Positions 25,119 through 34,574 of a stretch of 58,056 nucleotides of DNA are shown in pieces; position 1 is the first letter of the stretch, and each line of letters starts with the position of its first letter. This stretch comes from Longimicrobiales bacterium. Lineage in GTDB: Bacteria; Gemmatimonadota; Gemmatimonadetes; Longimicrobiales; RSA9. Location: NCBI GenBank assembly GCA_035461765.1, contig DATHUY010000018.1, positions 1-58,056 of the forward strand. The letters run 5' to 3'. A model generated the notes under the pieces. That model did no database searches and was not told where the DNA came from. It saw only the letters and a program-made list of their open reading frames with translations. The translations under genes and the position numbers were made by a program.

Positions 25119-26378
25119 ATGCAGCAGCAGGACCTGATCCACGACTGGAATACGGCCGGCGACGCCGTGGACTACACGAGGCTCGAGCCGGTCGAGCTGG
25201 ACGACGAGACGCTCCGCGATGGTCTGCAGTGTCCTTCCGTGACCGATCCGCCGATCGACGCGAAGATCGAAATCCTGCACCTGATGTGCGAGCTCGGCAT
25301 CCATACGGCCGACATCGGACTGCCGGGCGCCGGACCGCGCGCCGAAGGCGATGTCCGCGCCCTCGCGCGCGAGATCGCGGACGCGCACCTGCCCATCGCG
25401 GCCAACTGTGCAGCACGTACCGTGCGCGCGGACATCGAGCCCATCGCGCGCGTGGTGCAGGACACGGGCGTGCCCATTGAGGCGTGCACGTTCATCGGAT
25501 CTTCACCCATCCGCCAGTATGCCGAGGACTGGACGCTCGAACGCATGCTGAAGGCGACGGAGGACGCCGTCCGCTTTGCGGTGGGAGAGGGTCTGTCCGT
25601 GATGTTCGTGACGGAGGATACGACGCGCGCGCGACCGGAGACGTTGAAGGCGCTGTACACGCTCGCGATCGAATGTGGCGCGCGTCGCATCTGCCTGGCG
25701 GATACGGTAGGGCACGCGACGCCCCACGGCGTGCATCAGCTCGTCCGCTTCATCCGCAACGAGGTCATCGAGCCGACCGGTGAGCCGGTCAAGCTGGACT
25801 GGCACGGCCATCGAGACCGCGGACTGGGACTCGCCAATACGCTGGCGGCCATTGAAGCGGGCGTGAACCGCGTGCACGGCACCGCCATCGGCATCGGTGA
25901 GCGTGTCGGCAACACGGAGATGGACCTGCTGCTCGTTAACCTGCAGCTGCTCGGCATGCACCGGAGCGACTTGTCGACACTGCCTGACTATGTGCACGCT
26001 GTCTCGCGCGCGACCGGCGTCCCGATTCCACCCAGTTACCCCGTGTTTGGCGAGGATGCGTTCCGCACCGGCACAGGAGTGCATGCGGCCGCGATCATCA
26101 AGGCGCAGCAGAAGGGGGATGACTGGCTGGTCGATCGCGTGTACTCGGGTGTTCCGGCCGCCACGTTCGGACTCGCGCAGCGCATCGAGATCAGCCATGT
26201 GAGCGGTATGTCCAACGTAAAGCACTGGCTCGCCGCCCATGGATACGACGCAGCCGACGAGGGGCTGTCACAGCATGTGTTCGCGCTCGCCAAACGCACG
26301 AGCCGCGTTCTCACCGAGGCTGAGATCCGCGCATGCTGCGCGGAATATGCCGCCACTCACAGCAAAGCGAGCGCATGA
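25119..26378 (+). CDS. DRE-TIM metallolyase family enzyme (2-isopropylmalate/homocitrate synthase-like)
   Basis: A 419-aa TIM-barrel acyltransferase of the LeuA/homocitrate/citramalate group. The catalytic loop reads DDETLRDGLQCPS, so the usual DGEQ is DGLQ. The metal-binding HxH is in LDWHGHRDRGLG. The GIGERVGNTEMD motif of the acyltransferases, rather than of HMG-CoA lyase, is present. There is no room for the C-terminal allosteric domain of leucine-regulated IPMS. Substrate specificity is open: IPMS, citramalate and homocitrate synthase are all possible. The stop overlaps the EVE gene (ATGA). Confidence 0.75.
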   Translation: MQQQDLIHDWNTAGDAVDYTRLEPVELDDETLRDGLQCPSVTDPPIDAKIEILHLMCELGIHTADIGLPGAGPRAEGDVRALAREIADAHLPIAANCAARTVRADIEPIARVVQDTGVPIEACTFIGSSPIRQYAEDWTLERMLKATEDAVRFAVGEGLSVMFVTEDTTRARPETLKALYTLAIECGARRICLADTVGHATPHGVHQLVRFIRNEVIEPTGEPVKLDWHGHRDRGLGLANTLAAIEAGVNRVHGTAIGIGERVGNTEMDLLLVNLQLLGMHRSDLSTLPDYVHAVSRATGVPIPPSYPVFGEDAFRTGTGVHAAAIIKAQQKGDDWLVDRVYSGVPAATFGLAQRIEISHVSGMSNVKHWLAAHGYDAADEGLSQHVFALAKRTSRVLTEAEIRACCAEYAATHSKASA

Positions 26379-26788
26379 TGGCCAATGCCTGGGTGTTCCT
26401 CGCCGACCCCGATGATTACGGCTGGAACGAGATGGTAGAAGCTGGGAGCGCCGTATGGGACGGCGTCAAGAACGCGCAGGCGCAGCGGCACATGCGCACA
26501 TGTGAGGATGGAGACATCGCACTCATCTACCACACCTCCCCGGACAAGGCACTGGTGGGGATCGCCCGCGTGGTCGGCGAGTACCGGCCCGACCCCAACG
26601 CAGAAGACCGCGTCGTCGTCGATCTCGAGCCGGTCAAGCCGCTCGCCCGCGCCTTGCCACTTTCTGAGCTCAAGGGCGATGATGTGCTCTGCGGTATGAG
26701 TTTCGTGCGGATGCCGCGCGTCGCGGTGCAGCGTGTCACGGACGAACAGCTCCAGCGGGTGCTCGAGCTCAGCGGGACGAAGCTCTAG
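26375..26788 (+). CDS. EVE-domain protein
   Basis: A 137-aa PUA-like EVE-domain protein: AWVFLADPDDYGWNEM at the start, VWDGVKNAQAQRHMRTCEDG, then DIALIYHTSPDKALVGIARV and the FVRMPRVAVQRV tail. EVE domains bind modified bases in nucleic acids, and some work with restriction systems. Here it is coupled by ATGA to a metabolic gene instead. Cytoplasmic. Confidence 0.9.
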   Translation: MMANAWVFLADPDDYGWNEMVEAGSAVWDGVKNAQAQRHMRTCEDGDIALIYHTSPDKALVGIARVVGEYRPDPNAEDRVVVDLEPVKPLARALPLSELKGDDVLCGMSFVRMPRVAVQRVTDEQLQRVLELSGTKL

Positions 26789-26842
26789 ATCGACATCGCC
26801 GCCAACCCGGGACTGCCCGCCCACATTCCCGGCCGGCGGCTC

Positions 26843-26911
26843 GTCAGGCAGTTCCCGCCCGCCCCGTCAGGCGGTTCCCGCCCGCGTCGTCAGGCGGCCA
26901 GTTCCCGCCGG
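26843..26911. repeat. 23-bp tandem repeat at the 3' end of the response-regulator gene
   Basis: Three head-to-tail units: 26843-26865, 26866-26888 and a diverged third from 26889. The consensus is GTCAGGCGGTTCCCGCCCGC plus three bases. The third unit contains the stop codon and last codons of the minus-strand response regulator, so the gene's end seems to have been duplicated into the intergenic space. Confidence 0.6.
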
Positions 26912-27297
26912 TCCTCCCCGGGCGGCGGTCCCTCGGGCGGCGGCAGCAGCCGCTCCACTACGTCCGGCAGTGCCACAATGTCGATCGGCTTCTGCAGGAA
27001 CAGGGTCGCCCCGGCATCCCGCCACTCGACCTCACCCTCGTCACAGGAGCTGATCAGGATCACGGGCCGCTCCCGCAGCTCGGCGTCCGAGCGCAACTCC
27101 CGCGTCACGTCCACGCCCTCCAGCTCCGGCATCAGGACATCCAGAAGAATGATGTCCGGCTTCAACTCGCGCGCCTGACGGAGCGCCTCCGCGCCGTCGT
27201 AGGCGCAGACCACCTCGAACCCGCGGAACGCCAGTATCAGCGCGAGCATCTCCGCGGTCAGCGGTTCGTCGTCCGCGACGAGTACTCTCCTGACCAT
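26890..27297 (-). CDS. Single-domain response regulator (CheY-like)
   Basis: A 135-aa receiver domain from ATG 27297 with AAGGAG upstream. The acidic pair is D9-D10, the phosphoacceptor is D53 in ILLDVLMPE, the switch Ser is in LISS and the Lys is K103 in LQKP. The C-terminal tail is proline-rich (LLPPPEGPPPGED) without an output domain. No kinase gene is adjacent, so it is an orphan regulator. The stop falls in a 23-bp tandem repeat. Confidence 0.85.
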   Translation of the reverse strand: MVRRVLVADDEPLTAEMLALILAFRGFEVVCAYDGAEALRQARELKPDIILLDVLMPELEGVDVTRELRSDAELRERPVILISSCDEGEVEWRDAGATLFLQKPIDIVALPDVVERLLPPPEGPPPGEDRRELAA

Positions 27298-27577
27298 TCG
27301 CCCCGTGCTCCTTTCCCGGCCGTCGCGCACGCGAGGCCGCAAGGTCTTTGCTGTCAATGGCTTAGTGCAGGGAGCATGCCGGTGGAGCCAGTCACGGCCG
27401 GTGTGGGCGGAGGCTGCTGGAAGACAGCCACGATGGCCGTATGTACACGGCAATGATGCCAAGGTCGTTCCGGGCGGGGCGAGGCCGGTGACCGCATGAT
27501 GTACACGAAACTGGGGCGGTGTGGAGCATCGAGACGTCGGACGCGCGATCGGCACCCCTGCTCCGCGGCCGCGCGGG

Positions 27578-28906
27578 TCAGCCGCCGAAGAACCCGCGCA
27601 GCAGATATGAGGCAGCGGCGAAGTAGATGAGCAGTCCGGTGACGTCGACGAGCGTCGCGACGAGGGGCGCGGATGCGGAGGCCGGATCGAGGCCGGCGCG
27701 GCGGAGCAGGAATGGAAGCATTGACCCGACGAGCGTGCCGAAGAGCACGACACCGAGGAGGCTGAGTGTCATGGTCAGCCCCATGAGCATGACGGCGTTG
27801 CCGCCGAGGTCAGCGATGTCACCGGGGAAGACGACGACGCGGAGAAACCCGATGGCGCCCAGGACGGCGCCGAGCACGAGGCCGGTGGCGATCTCGCGGC
27901 GGGCGACGCGCCACCAGTCGCGCAGGCGGACCTCATCCATGGCCATGGCGCGGATGACGAGAGTGGATGCCTGGGATCCGGAGTTGCCGCCGCTTGCGAT
28001 GATCAGGGGAATGAACAGGGTGAGGAAGGAAAGGGCCTCGATGCTGTCCTGGAACTGGCCGAGCGCGGTGGCGGTGAGCATGCCGCCGAGGAACAGGAAG
28101 ATGAGCCAGACCGCGCGCTTCTTGACGAGAGCAAGGAGGCCGGTGCGGAGGTAGGGCAGCTCGAGGGCCTCGAGTCCGCCGAACTTGTGGGCGTCCTCGG
28201 TCGCCTCCTCCTCGACGACGTCGACGATGTCATCGACGGTGACGATGCCCTTCATGCGGCCCTGCTGGTCCACGACGGGGAGTGCGATGACGTCGTACTC
28301 GGCGAACAGTCGTGCTACGGCCTCCTGGTCCATCTCCTCGTGCACCGCGATGAAGTCCGTGAGCATGATGTCGCGGACGCGGTGGGAACCGGGCAGGGAG
28401 AACAGGGAGCGGAAGGAGACGATGCCGAGCAGCCGCTGATCGGCCTCGAGTACGTAGGTATAGTAGATGGTCTCCAGCTCGACGCCCGCGACGGCCTGTT
28501 TGCGGAGGTAGCTGACGGCCTCGTCGACGGTCATGTCTGGCCGCACGCGCGCGAAGCGCGAGGACATGAGGCCGCCGGCCTCGTCCTCCTCGTAGGCGAG
28601 CAGGACGGACACTTCGCGGCGCGTCGCGTCGTCCAGCAGCGCCAGGAGTCCCGCGCGTTCCTCGTCGTCGACGTCCTGGAGCAGGTCGACGGCGTCGTCG
28701 GGTGCGAGGTGGCGCAGCCAGGTACGTCGCTCGTGTGTGCGGAGCGCCAGCAGGAGCTCGGCCTGGTCGTGCGGATCCAGGTCGGAGAAGAACTCGCCGG
28801 CCGCGCCGGCGTCGAGTAGCCGGAACCCTTCCAGTCGATCGTCGGCGGACAGCATCCACCACACTTCGCGCAGCTCGTCGATGTCGATGTCGGTGCGCTC
28901 GGGCAT
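27578..28906 (-). CDS. mgtE: Magnesium transporter MgtE
   Basis: A 442-aa protein from ATG 28906, normal family length. Order: N-terminal superhelical MgtE_N domain (about 1-120, for example LAPDDAVDLLQDVDDEERA), two CBS domains (about 130-250, GLMSSRFARVRPDMT and IVTVDDIVDVVEEEA), then five membrane helices. The pore signature IIASGGNSGSQASTLV is intact. It conducts Mg2+ inward and the CBS region gates it by Mg2+. It is single; the 280 bp between it and the response regulator (27298-27577) show no gene. Confidence 0.95.
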   Translation of the reverse strand: MPERTDIDIDELREVWWMLSADDRLEGFRLLDAGAAGEFFSDLDPHDQAELLLALRTHERRTWLRHLAPDDAVDLLQDVDDEERAGLLALLDDATRREVSVLLAYEEDEAGGLMSSRFARVRPDMTVDEAVSYLRKQAVAGVELETIYYTYVLEADQRLLGIVSFRSLFSLPGSHRVRDIMLTDFIAVHEEMDQEAVARLFAEYDVIALPVVDQQGRMKGIVTVDDIVDVVEEEATEDAHKFGGLEALELPYLRTGLLALVKKRAVWLIFLFLGGMLTATALGQFQDSIEALSFLTLFIPLIIASGGNSGSQASTLVIRAMAMDEVRLRDWWRVARREIATGLVLGAVLGAIGFLRVVVFPGDIADLGGNAVMLMGLTMTLSLLGVVLFGTLVGSMLPFLLRRAGLDPASASAPLVATLVDVTGLLIYFAAASYLLRGFFGG

Positions 28907-29049
28907 GGCGATCGGCGATTCGGAGAACGCGTGTGCGCGGGAGTCGCGCGTCGTGACGCGTGGCGAGTCTACGCGCGCGTGCGGGCCGGGGCAAGCCGTA
29001 CGTGCGGAGCGGAGCAATGGGCGCGTGCGGAGCGGGCCTGCCGCAGGGT

Positions 29050-29071
29050 GTGACGGGCTCGTTACGGTTCC
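29050..29071 (+). promoter_or_regulatory. Candidate PHO box upstream of the TonB receptor
   Basis: GTGAC at 29050 and GTTAC at 29061, exactly 11 nt apart, followed by GGTTCCGTGG. The context GTGACGGGCT then GTTACG then TTCCGTGG is shared with the site upstream of the porin at 38265. This is the main sequence reason to place the TonB operon under PhoB. Confidence 0.45.
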
Positions 29072-29161
29072 GTGGGGAGTCGGAGATCTGCGTCGCCTAA
29101 TGTCACAGCATGTGGGACGCACCGCCGCACGGCGGTACGGGTCTTCAACCCTGGTGGATGG

Positions 29162-31933
29162 ATGACAACGCAAAGGTTCGTACGATCGCTCGAGGGAATT
29201 CTGGCAGGGCTGGCCGCGATCGCTGTGCTGGCGGGCCCTCTCGCGGGGCAGGGCAACGGCCGCATTGTCGGCCGGGTCGTCGACGCGCAGAGCGGCGCCG
29301 GCATCGCGAATGTGACGGTGGAGGTGCTCGACGCGGGCGTCGGCGCGCTCAGTGGCGTGGACGGCCGTTACGCGATTGCGGGCGCGCCCGCCGGTGTCGT
29401 TGCCCTGCGCGCGCAGAGCATCGGCTACGGGACGAAGACGGTCACGAACGTGACGGTGCCGGCAGGCAGTACGATCGAGCAGAACCTTGCGCTGGAGCAG
29501 TCGGCGGTCGAGCTGAAGGCGATCGAGGTGGCGGCGGCGGCGGAGCGCGGCAGTGTCGCGCGTGCTCTCGATGAGCAGCGCAATGCGACGTCGATTGTGA
29601 GCGCGGTCACGGCGGAGCAGATGTCGCGCAGTGCGGATGGCGATGCGGCTGCGGCTATGCAGCGTGTGAGCGGCGTAACCGTGCAGGACGGCAAGTACAT
29701 CTTCGTGCGCGGTCTCGGCGAACGATACACGACGACGTCACTGAACGGCGCGCGCATACCGAGCCCGGAGCCGGAGCGGAAGACGGTGCCGCTCGACCTG
29801 TTCCCCAGCGGCCTGCTCCAGACGATCACCACCGCGAAGACGTTCACGCCCGACCAGGCGGGCGACTTCAGCGGCGGCCGGGTGGACATTCGCACACGTG
29901 AGTTTCCGAGCGAGCGGCAGTTCACGCTGTCGGCCGGCGCAGGCTTCAACGACCGCGTAACCGGTGCGGTGATTCTCGCCGCCCCCACGGAAGGTTCCGA
30001 GTGGCTCGGTACCGCTGGCGCCAGGCGTGATCTGCCGCAGAGTGTCGTGGCGGCGGGCGACTTCACGAACGGCGTATCGCAGAGCCAGTTCAACGGCATG
30101 GTGAACGACTTCCGCAATGCGTGGTCGTCGGACCGACGCACGGGACGCGGCAGCTCTTCGTTCGGTGCCTCGCTCGGCGGCACCGACGCCATCCTCGGGC
30201 AGGACATCTCGTATCTGGTGAGCGGAACGTATTCGTACGGCGAGGAAGTGCGCGCCGATGAAGTGCGCGCGCGCACACTCGCGGGCGGCGCCGGTGCCAC
30301 GCTCGAGGTCGACCGCTTCAACGGGTCGACCGGTCGCAGCTCCGTGCTGATCGGCGGACTCGCCAGCATGAGCACTCTCGTCGGTCAGCACACGCGTGCG
30401 TTCTTCAACGGCACATACAACAGGACGGCGGACAACGAGGCACGCTTCGAGATCGGCTCGAGTGAGAACCACGGCGGCACACCCATGCAGATCCAGCGCC
30501 TGCGCTTCGTCGAGCGCAGCGTGTTCTCCGCGCAGACAGGGGCCGAGCACCACCTCGGTCGGCACGTTCTGGACTGGAGCGTCACCGCATCGGGCGTCCG
30601 CCGTTACGAGCCGGATCGCTCCGAGCTGGTCTACGCTCAGACGGAGCCGGGCCAGCCGTTCCGCTGGTTCGCCGCGTCGAGCGAGGGTGCCGTGCGCACG
30701 TTCGGTGATCTGGAGGAATCGGCTGCGGAAGCAGGCCTCAACTACCGCGTCCACCTGGGCGGTGCAGGTGAAGGAACCTCCGCGAAAATCGGCATGTTGT
30801 ACCGTCGCACGGACCGCGACGCCGTCAATCGCGCATACAGTATTTCCGCAAGCCAGCTGCCCGTGACGGCGCTGGAGATGTCGCCGGAGCAGATCTTCGA
30901 CGGCCGCTTCACGGCGGATGGCCACGGCTACATGCGTGTGAGTCCGCTGACACAGGGTGGCTCGTACTCGGCGGCGGACCGGCTGCTGGCCGGATACGCG
31001 ATGCTCGACCTGGGCATTGGCGAGCGTGTTCGGGTCATCGGCGGCGCTCGTGTCGAGCGCTCGGAGCTGGACCTGCACGCCGAGTCGACGCTGGGCACCG
31101 AAGTGAGCGACGTGCAGCCCGCCTACACCGATGTGCTGCCGTCGCTCGCACTGAACGTGAGGCTGACGGATGCGCAGAACCTGCGGCTCTCCGTTTCGCA
31201 GACGCTTGCACGACCGGAGTACCGCGAGCTGGCGGACGTGCAGTACCGGGAGGTGCTCGGTGGTGAGAACGTACGCGGCAACCCCGATCTCGAGCGCACG
31301 CTGATCCGCAATGCAGACGTTCGCTGGGAATGGTATCCGGAGGCTGGCGGCGTACTGTCGCTCGGCGCGTTCGCGAAGCAGTTCGACGCACCGATCGAGC
31401 GCGTCTATCGCTCGACGTCCGGCACGAGCGTGGTGACGTTCGTGAATGCCGATGCCGCCGACAACCTCGGCGTCGAGATCGAGGCGCGGAAGCGACTCGG
31501 CTTCATCGCCAATCCGCTCGAGTCGCTGACGATGTTCACGAACGTGACCCTGATGCGGAGCCGCATCGACATCGCCAGCTCAGCGTCCAGCCAGACGAAT
31601 ACCGAACGGCGCATGGTCGGCCAGGCACCCTACGTCGCCAACCTGGGCGTCACCTGGGCGCCGGAATGGCGCGGCACGAGCGCGACGATGCTCTACAACG
31701 TGGTCGGCGAGCGCATCGTGAGCGCGGGTGAGGTGCCGCTGCCGGATGTGATCGAGCAGCCACGTCACATGCTCGACATGTCACTGCGCACCACGGTCCT
31801 CGGATCGGTTTCGCTGAAGCTCGACGCGAAGAATCTGCTCGATGCTCCGTACGAGCTGGTGCAGGGCGATGTCATCCGCGAGTCGTATCGCAGCGGCCGC
31901 TCGTACAGCGTCGGGCTGTCGTGGAAGCAGTAG
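29162..31933 (+). CDS. TonB-dependent outer-membrane receptor
   Basis: A 923-aa receptor from ATG 29162. A signal peptide (ILAGLAAIAVLAGPLAG) is followed by a carboxypeptidase-regulatory-like domain (IVGRVVDAQSGAGIANVTVE, about 35-120). The plug contains YIFVRGLGERYTTTSLNGAR and SGLLQTITTAKTFTPDQAGD. A 22-strand barrel ends in an aromatic C-terminal strand (YSVGLSWKQ). It imports a scarce substrate with TonB energy. The upstream PHO-box-like repeats and the following lipoproteins suggest a phosphorus-containing ligand; that is inference. Confidence 0.9.
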   Translation: MTTQRFVRSLEGILAGLAAIAVLAGPLAGQGNGRIVGRVVDAQSGAGIANVTVEVLDAGVGALSGVDGRYAIAGAPAGVVALRAQSIGYGTKTVTNVTVPAGSTIEQNLALEQSAVELKAIEVAAAAERGSVARALDEQRNATSIVSAVTAEQMSRSADGDAAAAMQRVSGVTVQDGKYIFVRGLGERYTTTSLNGARIPSPEPERKTVPLDLFPSGLLQTITTAKTFTPDQAGDFSGGRVDIRTREFPSERQFTLSAGAGFNDRVTGAVILAAPTEGSEWLGTAGARRDLPQSVVAAGDFTNGVSQSQFNGMVNDFRNAWSSDRRTGRGSSSFGASLGGTDAILGQDISYLVSGTYSYGEEVRADEVRARTLAGGAGATLEVDRFNGSTGRSSVLIGGLASMSTLVGQHTRAFFNGTYNRTADNEARFEIGSSENHGGTPMQIQRLRFVERSVFSAQTGAEHHLGRHVLDWSVTASGVRRYEPDRSELVYAQTEPGQPFRWFAASSEGAVRTFGDLEESAAEAGLNYRVHLGGAGEGTSAKIGMLYRRTDRDAVNRAYSISASQLPVTALEMSPEQIFDGRFTADGHGYMRVSPLTQGGSYSAADRLLAGYAMLDLGIGERVRVIGGARVERSELDLHAESTLGTEVSDVQPAYTDVLPSLALNVRLTDAQNLRLSVSQTLARPEYRELADVQYREVLGGENVRGNPDLERTLIRNADVRWEWYPEAGGVLSLGAFAKQFDAPIERVYRSTSGTSVVTFVNADAADNLGVEIEARKRLGFIANPLESLTMFTNVTLMRSRIDIASSASSQTNTERRMVGQAPYVANLGVTWAPEWRGTSATMLYNVVGERIVSAGEVPLPDVIEQPRHMLDMSLRTTVLGSVSLKLDAKNLLDAPYELVQGDVIRESYRSGRSYSVGLSWKQ

Positions 31934-32116
31934 CGCGCTGCGTCCTCGGTGACAGGTGTGGAGCATTGGCTCAGAAGGTGTGAAGCCGTGACGCGATCGA
32001 GACAGACAGGAGACGATGCGGGTGCAGACGGATGCTCTATTGATTCTGACGCGCAGCCGTACCGCGGTCCACTGACGCGACCGTGCTCAACAGCAAATCG
32101 CAGCAAAGGTGAAGCG

Positions 32117-33757
32117 ATGATGGCCCGACTGAAGTTCGTACCGATCCTGCTCGCAGCCTTCGTGGCGGCAGGTTGTGACGATGATCCTACCGAACCGGCC
32201 GCACTGAACGCCCCTGCCAACGTCCAGGCGACGTCCGCCTCGCCGACCTCGGTGACCGTGAACTTCGGCGTGGTCGCGGGTGCGTCGAGCTACGTTATCG
32301 AGCGCGCCGCCGGGTCTGCAACCTACACACAGATCGGCACGACGACGTCGTCGCCGTATACGGATGCGACGGTTCAACCGGAAACGTCGTATCAGTACCG
32401 TGTCGCAGCAGTGAGCGGGTCGCGGCAGAGCTCGTTCAGCGCGGCCGCATCGGTCACCACACCTGCGGACGGGCCGGCCGTCGCGACGATCAGCGGGGAC
32501 TTCACAGCGAACCGGACGCTGTACGCGGACACGACCTACACGCTGAGCGGGTTCGTCCACGTGCCGGCGGGTGTCACGCTGACGATCGAGCCCGGCACCA
32601 CGATCCACGGCGACTACAACACGCTGGGCTCGGCACTGTTCGTCCTGCGCGGCGGCCGGATCATGGCATGCGGCACGGCGGCCGCGCCGATCGTGTTCAC
32701 GTCTTCGCGGCCGGTCGGGCAGCGGCAGCCGGGTGACTGGGGCGGCCTCGTGATCGTCGGCAACGCGACGATCAACCGCGGGACCGGCACGGAGCTGGAG
32801 GGGCGCGCGGGTGAGATCACATATGGCGGCGGCACGAACGACGCCGACAACAGCGGTGAGCTCTGCTATGTGCGCGTCGAGTTCGCGGGCTATGCGATCT
32901 CGCCGGACAACGAGCTGAACGCATTCACGTTCGCGGCGGTCGGCAGCGGCACGAAGCTGGAATACCTCCAGGCGATGTCAGGGCTGGATGACCACTTCGA
33001 GTGGTTCGGCGGCACGGTCGACTCGAAGTACCTCGTGTCCTACGAATCCGGCGATGACCACTTCGACGCGTCGGAAGGATATCGCGGCCGGTCCCAGTTC
33101 ATGATCGCCTACCAGTCGAAGGTGCTCACCCCGCGGCCCGGCGCAGGCACGGTGTCGGGCGACCCGCAGGGCATCGAGAACGACGGCTGTGCGGGCGCCA
33201 ACTGCATCAATGGCCAGGACTCGCAGCCGTTCACCGCGCCGCTGTGGGCGAACTTCACGCTGATCGGCACCGGTCCCGGGTTCGTCGATGCCACATCCGG
33301 CGGCCACGGCATGGTGATCCGGCGCGGCGCGGCCGGCTACTACGTGAACGGTGTCGTCGCCCGCTGGCCGAAGTCGGCGCTCTCCGTGCGTGACGCCACC
33401 ACGACCGCGCGCGTGACGGCGGGGGAGATGCTCGTGGCGAACGTGCTCGGCGTCGAGAACGGGTCACTGCTCCACGCGGGGCAGCAGCCGTACGACACGA
33501 CGTCGAACAGCGTGGCCTCGGCGGTCGGATCCGCAGCGAGCCTGTTCAACCTGCTGCCCTCCGATCCCACGAACGCTGCGCAGTTCGACTGGGCGCCCAC
33601 GACCATGGCCCCGCAGCGCACGGGCGGCATGAGCACGTTCCCGGCAAGCATCGCCGCGAAGGCCGGCACGTTCATCACACCGACCGCGTATCGCGGCGCG
33701 GCTGACCCGCAGGGTCCGAAGTGGTGGGAGGGCTGGACGATCTACGCCGACAACTGA
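32117..33757 (+). CDS. Lipoprotein with fibronectin type III domain and parallel-beta-helix-like region
   Basis: A 546-aa protein from ATG 32117 with AAGGTG upstream. A signal and lipobox (AAFVAAGC) are followed by Asp residues. An FnIII domain spans about residues 30-120 (APANVQATSASPTSVTVNF). The larger part has repeating GTKLEYLQAMSGLDDHFEWF and PGDWGGLVIVGNATINRG motifs that suggest a surface beta-helix. Such proteins commonly sit beside TonB receptors and may capture ligand. It lies 183 bp after the receptor, probably in the same transcription unit. Confidence 0.7.
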   Translation: MMARLKFVPILLAAFVAAGCDDDPTEPAALNAPANVQATSASPTSVTVNFGVVAGASSYVIERAAGSATYTQIGTTTSSPYTDATVQPETSYQYRVAAVSGSRQSSFSAAASVTTPADGPAVATISGDFTANRTLYADTTYTLSGFVHVPAGVTLTIEPGTTIHGDYNTLGSALFVLRGGRIMACGTAAAPIVFTSSRPVGQRQPGDWGGLVIVGNATINRGTGTELEGRAGEITYGGGTNDADNSGELCYVRVEFAGYAISPDNELNAFTFAAVGSGTKLEYLQAMSGLDDHFEWFGGTVDSKYLVSYESGDDHFDASEGYRGRSQFMIAYQSKVLTPRPGAGTVSGDPQGIENDGCAGANCINGQDSQPFTAPLWANFTLIGTGPGFVDATSGGHGMVIRRGAAGYYVNGVVARWPKSALSVRDATTTARVTAGEMLVANVLGVENGSLLHAGQQPYDTTSNSVASAVGSAASLFNLLPSDPTNAAQFDWAPTTMAPQRTGGMSTFPASIAAKAGTFITPTAYRGAADPQGPKWWEGWTIYADN

Positions 33758-33892
33758 TCGGACGTGAATCGCCCGCGCCGGGCGGGCACACTGGGTGGAG
33801 GGGTGGGGCCGGGATCCGAGCCCGGGTCCGGATGATGGCAGGCGGCCGGTGGCGGAAGATCCGCTGCCGGCCGCATGCACCATGGAGAGAAG

Positions 33893-34543
33893 ATGAAGCT
33901 CAACGGGGTGGTGCCCGTCGTCGTGCTGCTGATCGGCGCGGGTTGTGACATGACACAGGCGGCAACCGCGGAACAGGAAGGCGGGGTGGGAATCGTGAGC
34001 GCAATGCAGGGCGACAGCGCGCGCCGGGCACCGGCTCCGGTCGCTGACAGCATACTGCCGATGGCGACCATGATCGCGCGATTCCAGGCGGATCTGCCCG
34101 CTGTCGCTTCACTCGGTGACGACGCACCGCGATCGGTCGATGAGCTGATCGCGCGGTTCGTCGAAGCCGTGGAGGACAGCAGTACCGATGCGCTGGCGGC
34201 GCTGATGCTGAGCCGCGCCGAGTTCGCGCATCTCTATTTCCCGAGCTCGGCTCATGCACAGCCGCCGTATGCGCAGCCGCCCGCCGTGAACTGGCTGCTG
34301 CTCGAGCAGAACAGCCTCAAGGGCCAGTCGCGCCTGCTGCGGCGATTCGGCGGAAAGCGGCTGCCCGTGGCGTCTCATCACTGCGCGGGCGCGCCGGTGA
34401 TCCAGGGCGCCAATCGGATCCACCAGACGTGCACACTCAGGATCAGCAGTGCGGATGGCTGGACGGAGGACGTCAGGCTGTTCGGCTCGATCGTGGAGCG
34501 CGACGGCCGCTTCAAGCTGCTGTCTCTGTCGAACCGCCTCTAG
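33893..34543 (+). CDS. Hypothetical lipoprotein
   Basis: A 216-aa protein from ATG 33893 with GGAGAGAAG upstream. A short signal ends in a LIGAGC lipobox. A mature region follows with ELIARFVEAVEDSSTDALAA, which looks like the opening helix of an NTF2/SnoaL-like cone, and a later RLFGSIVERDGRFKLLSL strand pair. No family is certain. It follows the beta-helix lipoprotein by 135 bp, in the same direction, and may be the third member of that operon. Confidence 0.6.
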   Translation: MKLNGVVPVVVLLIGAGCDMTQAATAEQEGGVGIVSAMQGDSARRAPAPVADSILPMATMIARFQADLPAVASLGDDAPRSVDELIARFVEAVEDSSTDALAALMLSRAEFAHLYFPSSAHAQPPYAQPPAVNWLLLEQNSLKGQSRLLRRFGGKRLPVASHHCAGAPVIQGANRIHQTCTLRISSADGWTEDVRLFGSIVERDGRFKLLSLSNRL

Positions 34544-34574
34544 CGGCCCCATGGCCACGGCCTCACCCGGGTCT

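Noticed and set aside
32016-32075. A 19-codon frame with GGAG upstream between the TonB receptor and the lipoprotein, possible leader peptide
   Set aside because: No attenuator hairpin or amino-acid-specific codon run accompanies it; short frames like this occur by chance.
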